Below are positions 52,181 through 63,700 of a stretch of DNA of 64,000 bases, one piece after another. Every line of letters starts with the position of its first letter. The first letter of the stretch is position 1. A model generated the notes under the pieces. It did not search any database, was not told the DNA's origin, and was given only the letters and a program-made list of their open reading frames with translations. The stretch lies in NCBI GenBank assembly GCA_029961685.1, contig JARWKL010000002.1, forward strand, positions 23,838,908 to 23,902,907, in the 5' to 3' direction. This stretch comes from Aristolochia californica. Taxonomy: Eukaryota > Streptophyta > Magnoliopsida > Piperales > Aristolochiaceae. Position numbers and translations under genes: made by a program.

Positions 52181-52797
52181 ATTTTTAGTGCGTGAAATAA
52201 TTGTCTTCACTTACATTTATGATATTTTTAAAATTTTTTTGCATACATGAACTCTAAAATTTTCATTTTGTTGCGATCTAACTTTTTTGTTTACGAGAAA
52301 AAAGGGAGAGTGAAAACTCAATTTTGGATCTAAAAAGAAATTTGAACATCCAAAATGGAAATGCACAAATGCTGAGAGAGATAATTCCAAAAGTATCTGT
52401 GATTTTTAAGGATAGGCAAACAGTGGGTTGTTTGGCTCTAGTAAACATCCAACCAATTGAGAATTTGATTTTTTCTACTCCTTGAAATTTTTGGATCATT
52501 ATTAGGTCAATTGCATCCTAAGCTTGTTTCTCGCATGCATATCCACCATATTTAAAACACGTTAGCATCAGTTAGAAGTCCCTTTCCTAAAAAATTCCAC
52601 CAAGCTTATTATAAGGGGTTGTACTAGTGGACTTTCCCAAACATGGATAACAAAACCTTAGAGTTCATTTTTAGTGCGTGAAATAGTTTTCTTCACTTAC
52701 ATTTATGATATTTTTAAAATTTTTTTGCATACTTCAACTCTAAAAATTTTATTTTGTTGCGATCTATATGCATTATATCTTTTTTGTTTACGAGAAA

Positions 52798-52910
52798 AAT
52801 GGGAGAGTGAAAACTCAAGTTTTCAATTTTTTTTGCATAAATGAATTCTAAATTTTTCATTTTGTTATGCCTTATATCTTTTTTTTTAACAAGAAAAATG
52901 GCAGAGTGAA
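52798..52910. repeat. Partial (~105-bp) extra monomer fragment
   Basis: After 'gagagtgaaaactcaag' (about 52820) the sequence jumps back to 'ttttcaattttttttgc' and repeats the right end of the monomer. The repeated part carries 'gttatgcc' near 52865, the form typical of the regions to the left, not 'gttgcgatct'. It lengthens the local spacing to 594 bp. Confidence 0.85.
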
Positions 52911-53659
52911 AACGCAAGTTTGGATCTGAAAAAAAATTTGAACATCCAAAAAGGAAATGCACAAATGCTGAGAGAGATAATTCCAAAAAGTATTTGTGAT
53001 TTTTAAGGATAGGCAAAAAATGGGTTGTTTGGCTCTGGTAAATATCCAACCACTTGAGAATTTGATTTTTTCTACTGCTTGAAATTTTTGGTTCATTAGG
53101 TCACTTGCATCCTCAACATGTTTCTGGCATGCATATCCACCACATTTAAAGCATGTTAGGATCAGTTAGAAATCCCTTTTCCTATTAAATTCCACCAAGC
53201 TATTATTAGGGGTTGTACTAGTGGAATTTCCCAAACAAGGACTACAAAACCATGGAGTTCATTTTTAGTGCGTGAAACAATTTTCTTCTCTGACATTAAT
53301 TATAGTTTTGAAATTTATATGCATACATGAACTCTAAAATTTTAATTTGGTTGCGATCTATTTGCCTTATATCTTTTTTGTTTACGAGAAAAATGGGAAA
53401 GTGAAAACTCAAGTTTGGATCTGAAAAAAAATTTGAACATCCAAAATGGAAATGCACAAATGCTGAGAGAGATAATTTCAAAAAGTATCTGTGATTTTTA
53501 TGGATTGGCATAAAGTGGGTAGTTTGGTTCTGGTAAAATATCCAACCACTTGAGATTTTGTTTTTTTCTACTCCTTGAAATTTTGGGATCATTAGGTCAC
53601 TCGCATCCTCAACATGTTTCTGGCATGCATATCCACCACATTTAAAGCATGTTAGGATC

Positions 53660-56357
53660 AGTTAGAAGTCGCTTTCCCACAAAATTCCACCAAGCTATTA
53701 TTAGGGGTTGTACAAGTGGAATTTCCCAAACAAGGACTACAAAACCATGGAGTTCATTTTTAGTGCGTGAAATAATTTTCGTCACATACATTTATTGTAG
53801 TTTTCAAATTATTTTGCATACTTGAACTCTAAAATTTTCATTTGGTTGCGAGCTATTTGCCTTATTTCTTTTTTGTTTATGAGAATAATGGGAGAGTGAA
53901 AAAAAAAGTTTGGATCTGAAAAAAAATTTGAACATCAAAAATGGAAATGCAAAAATGCTGAGAGAGATAATTCCAAAAAGTATCTGTGATTTTTAAGGAC
54001 TGGCAGAAAGTGGGTTGTTTGGCTCTGATATTTATCCAACCACTTGAGAATTTGATTTTTTCTACTCCTTGAAATTTTTGGATCATTAGGTCACTTTCAT
54101 CCTCAACATGTTTCTGGCATGCATATCCACCACATTTAAAGCACGTTAGGATCAGTTAGAAGTCCCTTTCCTGTAAAATTCCACCAAGGTATTATTAGGG
54201 GTTGTACTAGTGGAATTTCCCTTACATGGATAACAAAACCTTGTAGATCATTTTTAGTTCATGAAATAATTTTCATCACTTACATTTATTATAGTTTTCA
54301 ATTTTTTTTGCATACATGAATTCTAAAATTTTCATTTTGTAGCGATCTATTTGCCTTATATCATTTTTGTTTTGGAGAAAAATGGGAGAGTGAAAACTGA
54401 AGTTTGGATCCGTTAGATGTCCCTTTCTTATTAGGGTTTGTACTAGTGGAATTTACCAAACATGGATAACAAAACCTTGGAGTTCATTTTTAGTGCGTGA
54501 AATAATTTTCTTCACTTACATTTATTGCAGTTTTCATATATTTTTGCAAACATGAACGCTAAAATTTTCATTTTTTTGCGATCTATTTGCCTTATATCTT
54601 TTTTGTTTACGAGAAAAATGGGAATATGAAAACTCAAGTTTGGATCTGAAAAAAAAAAATGAACATCCAAAATAGAAATGAACAAATGCTGAGAGAGATA
54701 ATTCCAAAAAGTATCTATGATTTTTAAGGATAGGCAAAAAGTGGGTTGTTTGGCTCTAGTAAATATCCAACCACTTGAGAATTAGATTTCTACTCAAAAT
54801 TTTTGGATCATTAGGTCACTTGTATCCTCAACTTGTTTCTGGCTTGCATATCCACCACATTTAAAGCATGTTAGGATCAGTTAGAGGTCCCTTTCCTATA
54901 AAATTCCAGCAAGCTATTATTAGGGGTTGTACTAGTGGAATTTCTCAAACATGGATAACAAAACCTTGGAGTTCATTTTTAGTGCGTGAAATAATTGTCG
55001 TCACTTACATTTATGGTATTTTTAAAATTTTTTTGCATACTTGAACTCTAAAAATTTTATTTTGTTGCGATCTATATGCATTATATCTTTTTTGTTTACG
55101 AGAAAAATGGGAGAGTGAAAACTCAAGTTTGGATCTGAAAAGAAAATAGAACATCCAAAATGGAAATGCACAAATGCTGAGAGAGATAATTCCAAAAAAC
55201 TATTTTTGATGTTTAAGGATAGCCAAAAAGTGGGTTTTTTGGCTCTGGTAAATATCTAACCACTTGAGAATTATTTTTTCTACTCCCTGAAATTTTTGGA
55301 TCATTATTAGGTCAGTTGCATCCAATGCATGTTTCTAGCATGCATATCCACAACATTTAAAGCATGTTAGGATCAATTAGAAGTCCCTTTCCTATAAAAT
55401 TCCACCAAGCTATTATTAGGGGTTGTACTAGTGGAATTTCCAAAACATGGATAACAAAACCTTGGAGTTCTTTTTTAGTGCGTGAAAAAATATTCTTCAC
55501 TTACATTTATTATAGTTTTCAAATTATTTTGCATACATGAACTCTATTATTTTCATTTTGTTGTTATCTATTTGCCTTATATCTTTTTGCTTACGAGAAA
55601 AATGAGAGAGTGAAAACTTAAGTTTGGATCTGAAAAAAAGTTTGAACATCCAAAATGGAAATGCACAAATGCGGAGAGAGATAATTCCAAAAAGTATCTG
55701 TGATTTTTAAGGCCAGGCAAAAAGTGGGTTGTTTGACTCTGGCAAATATCCAACCACTTGAGAATTTGACTTTTTCTACTCGAAATTTTTGGATCATTAG
55801 GTCACTTGCATCCTCAACATGTTTCTGGCATGCATATCCATCACATTTAGAGCATGTTAGATTAAGTTAGAAGTCCCATTCCTAAAAAATTCCACCTAGC
55901 TATTATTGGGTGTTGTACTAGTTGAATTTTCCAAACATGGATAACAAAACATTGAAGTTGATTTATAGGGCGTGAAATAATTTTCTTCACTTACATTACT
56001 ATAGTTTTCAATTTTTTTTGCATACACGAACTCTAAAATTTTCATTTTGTTGCGATTGATTTGCCAAATATCTTTTTTGATTACGAGAAAAATGGGAGAG
56101 TGAAAACTCAAGTTTGGATCTGAAAAAAAATTTCAACATCCAAAATGGAAATGCACAAATGCTGAGAGAGATAATTCCAAAAAGTATATGAGATTTTTAT
56201 GGATTGGTAAAAAGTGGGTAGTTTGGCTCTGGAAAAATATGCAACCATTTGAGATTTGTTTTTTTCTACTCCTTGAAATTTTGGGATCATTAGGTCACTT
56301 GCATCCTCAACATGTTTCTGGCATGCATATCCACCACATTTAAAGCATGTTAGGATC
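53660..56357. repeat. Rearranged 9-unit HOR copy (about 2.7 kb left)
   Basis: Using class names X-Y-P-Q-R-S-T-V-W for the complete copy at 56358, this stretch reads X (53660), Y (54154), R (54411), S/T hybrid (54879), V (55375), W (55865). Marks include 'caaggactacaaaaccatgg' for X, 'tcatttttgtttt' after Y, 'agggtttgtactag' for R, 'gatttctactcaaaa' for S, 'ttagaggtccc' for T and 'ttagattaagttag' for W. P and Q are lost. Confidence 0.78.
54390..54430. other. Deletion junction at a 5-bp shared 'ggatc'
   Basis: The sequence reads 'gaagtttggatccgttagatgtccc'. It joins the 'gtttggatctg' point of one monomer to the 'aggatcagttag' point of another at their shared 'ggatc'. Landmark spacing here is 257 bp, and units of classes P and Q are lost. 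Confidence 0.88.
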
Positions 56358-59300
56358 AGTTAGAAGTCCCTTTCCCATAAAATTTCACCAAGCTATTATT
56401 AGGGGTTGTACAAGTTCAATTTCCAAAACAAGGACTACAAAACCATGGAGTTCATTTTTAGTGCGTGAAATAATTTTCTTCACAGACATTTATTGTAGTT
56501 TTCAAATTATTTTGCATACATGAACTCTAAAATTTTTATTTGGTTGCGAGCTATTTGCCTTATATCTTTTTTGTTTACGAGAAAAATGGGAGAGTGAAAA
56601 AACAAGTTTAAATCTGAAAAAAAATTTGAACATCCAAAATGGAAATGCAAAAATGCTGAGAGAGATAATTCCAAAAAGTATCTGTGATTTTTAAGGACAA
56701 GTAGAAAGTGGGTTGTTTGGCTCTAATAATTATCCAACCACTTGAGAATTTGATTTTTTCTACTTGAAATTTTTGGATCATTCGGTCACTTGCATCCTCA
56801 ACATGTTTCTGGCATGCATATCCACCACATTTAGAGCAGGTTAGGATCTGTTAGAAGTCCCTTTCCTATAAAATTCAACCAAGCTATTATTAGGGGTTGT
56901 ACTAGTGTAATTTCCCATACATGGATAACAAAACCTCGTAGTTCATTTTTAGTGCGTGAAATAATTTTCTTCACATACATTTATTATAGTTTTCAAATTT
57001 TTTTCCTTAATCATTTTCAATTTGTAGCGATCTATTTGTCTTATATCATTTTTGTTTTTGAGAAAAAAGGGAGAGTGAAAACAGAAGTTTGGATTTGAAA
57101 AGAAATTTAGAGATCCAAAATGGAAATGCACAAATGCTGAGAGAGATAATTCCAAAATGAAAATCTGATATTTTTAAGGACAGGCAAAAAGTGGTTTGTT
57201 TGGCTCTGGTAAATATGCAACCACTTGAGAATTTAATTTTTTCGACACCTTGAAATTTTTGGATCATTATTAGGTGACTTGCATCCTCAACATGTTTCTG
57301 GCATGCATATCCACCACATTTAAAGCATGTTAGGATAAGTTAGAAGTCCCTTTCCTATAAAATTCTACCAAGCTATTATAAGGAGTTGTACAAGTGGAAT
57401 TTCCAAAACATGGATAACAAAACCTTGGAGTTCATTTTTAATGCGTGAAATATTTGTCTTCACTTACATTTATGATAGTTTTCAAATTTTTTTGCAGACA
57501 AGAACTCTAAAATTTTCATTTTGTTGCAATCTATTTGCCTTATATCTTTTTTGTTTACGAGAAAAATGGGAGAGTGAAAACTCAAGTTTGGATCTGAAAA
57601 AAAATTTGAACATCCATAATTGAAATGCACTAATGCTGAGTGAGATAATTCCAAAAAGTATTGGTGATTTTGAAGAATAGGAAAAAAGTGAGTTCTTTGG
57701 CTCTGGTAATTATCCAACCACTTGAGAATTTGATTTTTTCAACTCCTTGAAATTTTTGGATAATTATTAGGGCACTTGCATCCTCAACATGTTTTTGGCT
57801 TACATATCCACCACATTTAAAGCACGTTAGGATCAGTTAGAAGTCCCTTTCCTATAAATTTCCACCAAGCTATTATAAGGGGTTGTACTAGCGGAATTTC
57901 CCAAACTTGGATAACTAAACCTTGGAGTTCATTTTTAGTGCGAGAAATAATTTTCTTCACCTACATTTATTGTAGTTTTCAAAATTTTTTCCATCCATGA
58001 ACTCTAAAGTTTTCATTTTGTTGTGATCTATCTGCCTTATATCATTTTTGTTTACGAGAAAAATGGGAGAGTGAAAAGTCAAGTTTGGATCTGAAAAAAA
58101 ATTTGAACATCCAAAATGGAAATGCACAAATGCGGAGAGAGATAATTCCAAAAAGTATCAGTGATTTTTAAGGACAAGTAAAAAGTGGGTTGTTTGGCTC
58201 TGGTAAATATCCAACCACTTGAGAATTTGACTTTTTCTACTATTTGAAATTTTTGGTTCATTAGGTCACTTGCATCCTCAACATGTTTCTGGCATGCATA
58301 TCCACCACATTTAAACATGTTAGGATCAGTTAGAAGTCCCTTTCTTATAAAATTCCACCAAGTTATTATTAGGGTTTGTACTAGTGGAATTTACCAAACA
58401 TGGATAACAAAACCTTGGAGTTCATTTTTAGTGGGTGAAATAATTTTCTTCACATACATTTATTGTAGTTTTCAAATTTTTTTGCAAAAATGAACTCTAA
58501 AATTTTCATTTTGTTGCGATCTATTTGCCTTATATCTTTTTTGTTTACGAGAAAATGGGAGAAAGAAAACACAAGTTTGAATCTGAAAAAAAATTTGAAC
58601 ATCCAAAATAGAAAAGAACAAATGCTGAGAGAGATAATTCCAAAAAGTATCTATGATTTATAAGGACAGGCAAAAAGTGGGATGTTTGGCTCTGGTAAAT
58701 ATCCAACCACTTGAGAATTTGATTTCTACTCAAAATTTTTGGATCATTAGGTCACTTGCATCCTCAACATGTTTCTCACTTGCATATCCACCACATTTAA
58801 AACATGTTAGGATCAGTTAGAAGTCCCTTTCCTATAAAATTCCATGAAGCTATTATTAGGGGTTGTACTTGTGGAATATCCCAGACGTGGATAACAAAAC
58901 CTTGGAGTTCATTTTTATTGCGTGAAATACTTTTCTTCACTTACATTTATTATAGTGTTCATATTTTTTTGTAGACATGAACTCTAAAATTTTCATTTTG
59001 TTGCGATCTATTTGGCTTATATCATTTTTGTTTACGAGAAAAATGGGAGAGTGAAAACTCAAGTTTGGATTTGAAAACAAATTTTGAACATCCAAAATGG
59101 AAATGCACAAATTCTGAGAGAGACAGTTCCAAAAAGTAACTGTGATTTTTAAGGATAGGCAAAATGTGGGTTGTTTGGCTCTGGTAAATATCCAACTACT
59201 TGAGAATTTGATTTTTTCTACTCCTTGAAATTTTTAGATGACTAGGTCCACTTGAATCCTCAACATGTTCATGGCATGCATATCCACCACATTTAAAGCA

Positions 59301-60781
59301 TGTTAGGATCAGTTAGAGGTCCCTTTCCTATAAAATTCTAGCAAGCTATTACTAGGGGTTGTACTAGTGGAATTTCCAAAACATGGATAACAAAACCTTG
59401 GTGTTTATTTTCAGTGTGTGAAATAGTTGTCTTCACTTACATTTTTTATATTTTTAAAATTTTTTTGCATTCATGAACTCTAAAATTTTCATTTTGTTGC
59501 GATCTACATGCCTTATATCTTTTTTGTTTACGAGAAAAATGGGAGAGTGAAAACTCAAGTTTGGATCTGAAAAGAAAATAGAACATCCAAAATGGAAATG
59601 CACAAATGCTGAGAGAGATAATTCCAAAAAACTATCTGTGATGATTAAGGATAGCCAAAAAGTGGGTTGTTTGGCTTTGGTAAGTATCCAACCACTTGAT
59701 AATTTGATTTTTTCTACTCCTTGAAATTTTTGGATCATTATTAGGTCACTTGCAACCTAAGCATGTTTCTGGCATGGATATCCACAATATTTAAAGCATG
59801 TTAGGATCAGTTAGAAGTCCCTTTCCTATAAAATTCCACCAAGCTATTATTTGGGGTTGTACTGGTGGAATTTCAAAAACATGGATAACAAAACCTTGGA
59901 GTTCTTTTTTAGTGCATGAAAAAATATTCTTCACTTACATTTATTATAATTTTCAAATTTTTTTGCACACATGAACTCTAAAATTTTCATTTTGTTGCAA
60001 TCTATTTGCCTTATATCTTTTTTGTTTACGAGAAAAATGGGAGAGTGAAAACTCAAGTTTGGATCTGAAAAAAATTTGAACATCCAAAATGGAAATGCAC
60101 AAATGCTAAGAGAAATAGTTTCAAAATGTATATGTGATTTTTAAGGATAGGGAAAAAGTGGGTTGTTTGGCTCTGGTAAATATCCAACCACTTGAGAATT
60201 TAATTTTTTCGACACCTTGAAATTTTTGGATCATTATTAGGTGACTTGCATCCTCAACATGTTTCTGGCATGCATATCCACCACATTTAAAGCATGTTAG
60301 ATTATGTTAGAGGTCCCTTTCCTAAAAAATTCCACCAAGCTATTATTGGGTGTTGTACTAGTTGAATTTTCCAAACATGGATTAAGTTAGTGCGTGAAAT
60401 AATTTTCTTCACTAACATTTACTATAGTTTTCAATTTTTTTTTCTTACATGAACTATAAAATTTTCATTTTGTTGCGATCTATTTGCCTAGTATCTTTTT
60501 TGTTTACGAGAAAAATAGGAGAGTGAAAACTCAATTTTGGATCTGAAAAAAAATTTGAACATCCAAAATAGAAATGCACAAATGCTGAGAGAGATAATTC
60601 CAAAAAGTATATGTTATTTTTATGGATAGGAAAAAAGTGGGTAGTTTGGCTGTGGTAAAATATGCAACCACTTGAGATTTTGTTTTTTTCTACTCCTTGA
60701 AATTTTGGGATCATTAGGTCACTTGCATCCGCAACATGTTTCTTGCATGCATATCCACCACATTTAAAGCATGTTCGGATC
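56358..60781. repeat. Complete 9-unit HOR copy, 4,424 bp
   Basis: Landmarks fall at 56358 (X), 56849 (Y), 57338 (P), 57835 (Q), 58328 (R), 58815 (S), 59311 (T), 59809 (V) and 60305 (W), and X returns at 60782. Paired variants at +4,424 to +4,446 include 'caaggactacaaaacc', 'tttagagatccaaaatgg', 'tttttggcttacatatcc', 'catttaaacatgttagg' and 'gggtgttgtactagttg'. The copies are visibly diverged, unlike those of the 7.2-kb HOR. Confidence 0.86.
60370..60400. other. Small deletion in a W-class monomer
   Basis: 'ccaaacatggattaagttag' replaces the usual 'ccaaacatggataacaaaac' and the roughly 20 bp after it. The local spacing is 477 bp. Confidence 0.8.
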
Positions 60782-63700
60782 AGTTAGAAGTCCCTTTCCC
60801 ATAAAATTCCACCAATCTATTATTAGGAGTTGTACAAGTGGAATTTCCCAAACAAGGACTACAAAACCATGGAGTTCATTTTTAGTGCGTGAAATAATTT
60901 TTTTCACATACATTTATTGTAGTTTTCAAATTATTTTGCATACATGAACTCTAAAATTTTCATTTGGTTGCGAGCTATTTGCCTTATATCTTTTTTGTTT
61001 ACGAGAAAAATGGGAGAGTGAGAAAACAAGTTTGGATCTGAAAAAAATTTGAACATGCAAAATGGAAATGCAAAAATGCTGAGAGAGATAATTCCAAAAA
61101 GTATCTGTGATTTTTAAGGACAGGTAGAAAGTGGGTTGTTTGGCTCTAATAATTATCCAACCACTTGAGAATTTGATTTTTTCTACTCCTTGAAATTTTT
61201 GGATCATCAGGTCACTTGCATCCTCAACATGTTTCTGGCATGCATATCCACCACATTTAAAGCATGTTAGGATCTGTTAGAAGTCCCTTTCCTGTAAAAT
61301 TCCACCAAGCTATTATTAGGGGTTGTAGAAGTGGAATTTCCCATACATGGATAACAAAACCTTGTAGTTCATTTTTAGTGTGTTAAATAATTTTCTTTAC
61401 TTACATTTATTATAGTTTTCAAAATTTTTTGCATACATGAATTCTAAAATTTTCATTTTGTAGCGATCTATTTGCCTTATATCATTTTTGTTTTCGAGAA
61501 AAATGGGAGAGTGAAAACTCAAGTTTGGATCAGAAAAAAAATTTAGAGATCCAAAATGGAAATGCACAAATGATGAGAGAGATAATTCCAAAAAGAATCT
61601 GTAAAAGAATCTGTGATTTTTAAGGATAGGCAAAAAGTGGTTTGTTTTGCTCTGGTAAATATCCAACCACTTGAGAATTTAATTTTTTCTACTCCTTGAA
61701 ATTTTTGGATCATTATTAGGTGACTTGCAGTCTCAACATGTTTCTGGCATGCATATCCACCACATTTAAAGCATGTTAGCATAAGTTAGAAGTCCCTTTC
61801 CTATAAAATTCTACCAAGCTATTATTAGGAGTTGTACAAGTGGAATTTCCAAAACTTGGATAAAAAAACCTTGGTGTTCATTTTTAATGCATGAAATATT
61901 TGTCTTCACTTACATTTATGATAGTTTTCAAATTTTTTTTGCAAACATGAACTCTAAAATTTTCATTTTGTTGCGATCTATTTATCTTATATCTTTTTTG
62001 CATACGAGAAAAAAGGGAGAGTAAAACTCATGTTTGGATCTGAAAAAAAAATTGAACATCCAAAATTGAAATGCACAAATGCTGAGTGAGATAATTCCAA
62101 AAAGTATCTGTGATTTTGTAGAATAGGCAAAAAGTGGGTTCTTTGGCTCTGGTAATTATACAACCACTTGAGAATTTTATTTTTTCTTCTCCTTGAAATA
62201 TTTGGATCATTATTAGGTCACTTGCATCCTCAACATGTTTTTGGCTTACATATCCACCACATTTAAAGCACGTTAGGATTAGTTAGAAGTCCCTTTCCTA
62301 TAAATTTTCACCAAGCTATTATAAGGGGTTGCACTAGTGGAATTTCCCAAACTTGGATAACAAAACCTTGGAGTTCATTTTTAGTGCGAGAAATAATTTT
62401 TTTCACCTTCATTTATTGTAGTTTTCAAATTTTTTTCCATCCATGAACTCTAAAATTTTCAGTTTGTTGTGATCTATCTGCCTTATATCTTTTTTGTTTA
62501 CGAGAAAAATGGGAGAGTGAAAACTCAAATTTGGATTTGAAAAAAATTTTGAACATCCAAAATGGAAATGCACAAATGCGGAGAGAGATAATTCCAAAAA
62601 GTATCATTTCTTTTTAAGGACAAGCAAAAAGTGGGTTGTTTGGCTATGGCAAATATCCAACCACTTGAGAATTTGACTTTTTCTACTATTTGAAATTTTT
62701 GGTTCATTAGGTCACTTGCATCCTCAACATGTTTCTGGCATGCATATCCACCACATTTAAACATGTTAGGATCAGTTAGAAGTCCCTTTCTTATAAAATT
62801 TCACCAAGTTATTATTAGGGTTTGTATTAGTGGAATTTACCAAACATGGATAACAAAACCTTGGAGTTCATTTTTAGTGTGTGAAATAATTTTCTTCACT
62901 TACATTTATTGTAGTTTTCAAATTTTTTTGCAAACATGAACTCTAAAATTTTCATTTGGTTGCGAGCTATTTGCCTTATATCTTTTTTGTTTACGAGAAA
63001 AAAGGGAGAGTGAAAAAACAAGTTTGGATCAGAAAAAAAATTTGAACATCCAAACTGGAAATGCAAAATGCTGAGAGAGATAATTCCAAAAAGTATCTGT
63101 GATTTTTAAGGACAGGTAGAAAGTGGGTTGTTTGGCTCTGATAATTATCCAACCACTTGAGAATTTGATTTTTTCTACTCCTTGAAATTTTTGTATCATA
63201 AGGTCACTTGCATCCTCAACATTTTTCTGGCATGCATATCCACCACATTTAAAGCATGTTAGGATCTGTTAGAAGTCCCTTTCCTATAAAATTCCACCAA
63301 GCTATTATTATGGGTTGTACAAGTGGAATTTCCCATACATGGATAACAAAACCTTGTCGTTCATTTTTAGTGTGTGAAATAATTTTTTTCACTTACATTT
63401 ATTATAGTTTTCAAATTTTTTTGCATACATGAATTCTAAAATTTTCATTTTGTAGCGATCTATTTGCCTTATATCATTTTTGTTTTCGAGAAAAAAGGGA
63501 GAGTGAAAACCGAAGTTTGGATCTGAAAAAAAATTTAGAGATCCAAAATGGAAATGCACAAATGCTGAAAGAGATAATTCCTAAAAGAATCTGTTATTTT
63601 TTAAGGACAGGCAAAAAGTGGTTTGTTTTGCTCTGGTAAATATCCAACCACTTGAGAATTTAATTTTTTCTACTCTTTGAAATTTTTGGATCATTATTAG

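Larger units (their letters stand above)
47630..52265. repeat. Older satellite layer with ~485-bp monomers
   Basis: The 'gttag' landmark recurs at 47740, 48226, 48710, 49195, 49682, 50167, 50654, 51139, 51623 and 52108, with spacings of 484-487. Compared with the 462-bp type, every monomer carries 25 extra bases ('ttcacttaca...tagttttc') between 'aataattttc' and 'aaatttttttgc', and reads 'aggtcacttgc' without the extra c. The segment 'gttatgcc' is still of the left-hand type. Monomers differ from each other by many single bases. Many have lost the HindIII site. Confidence 0.93.
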
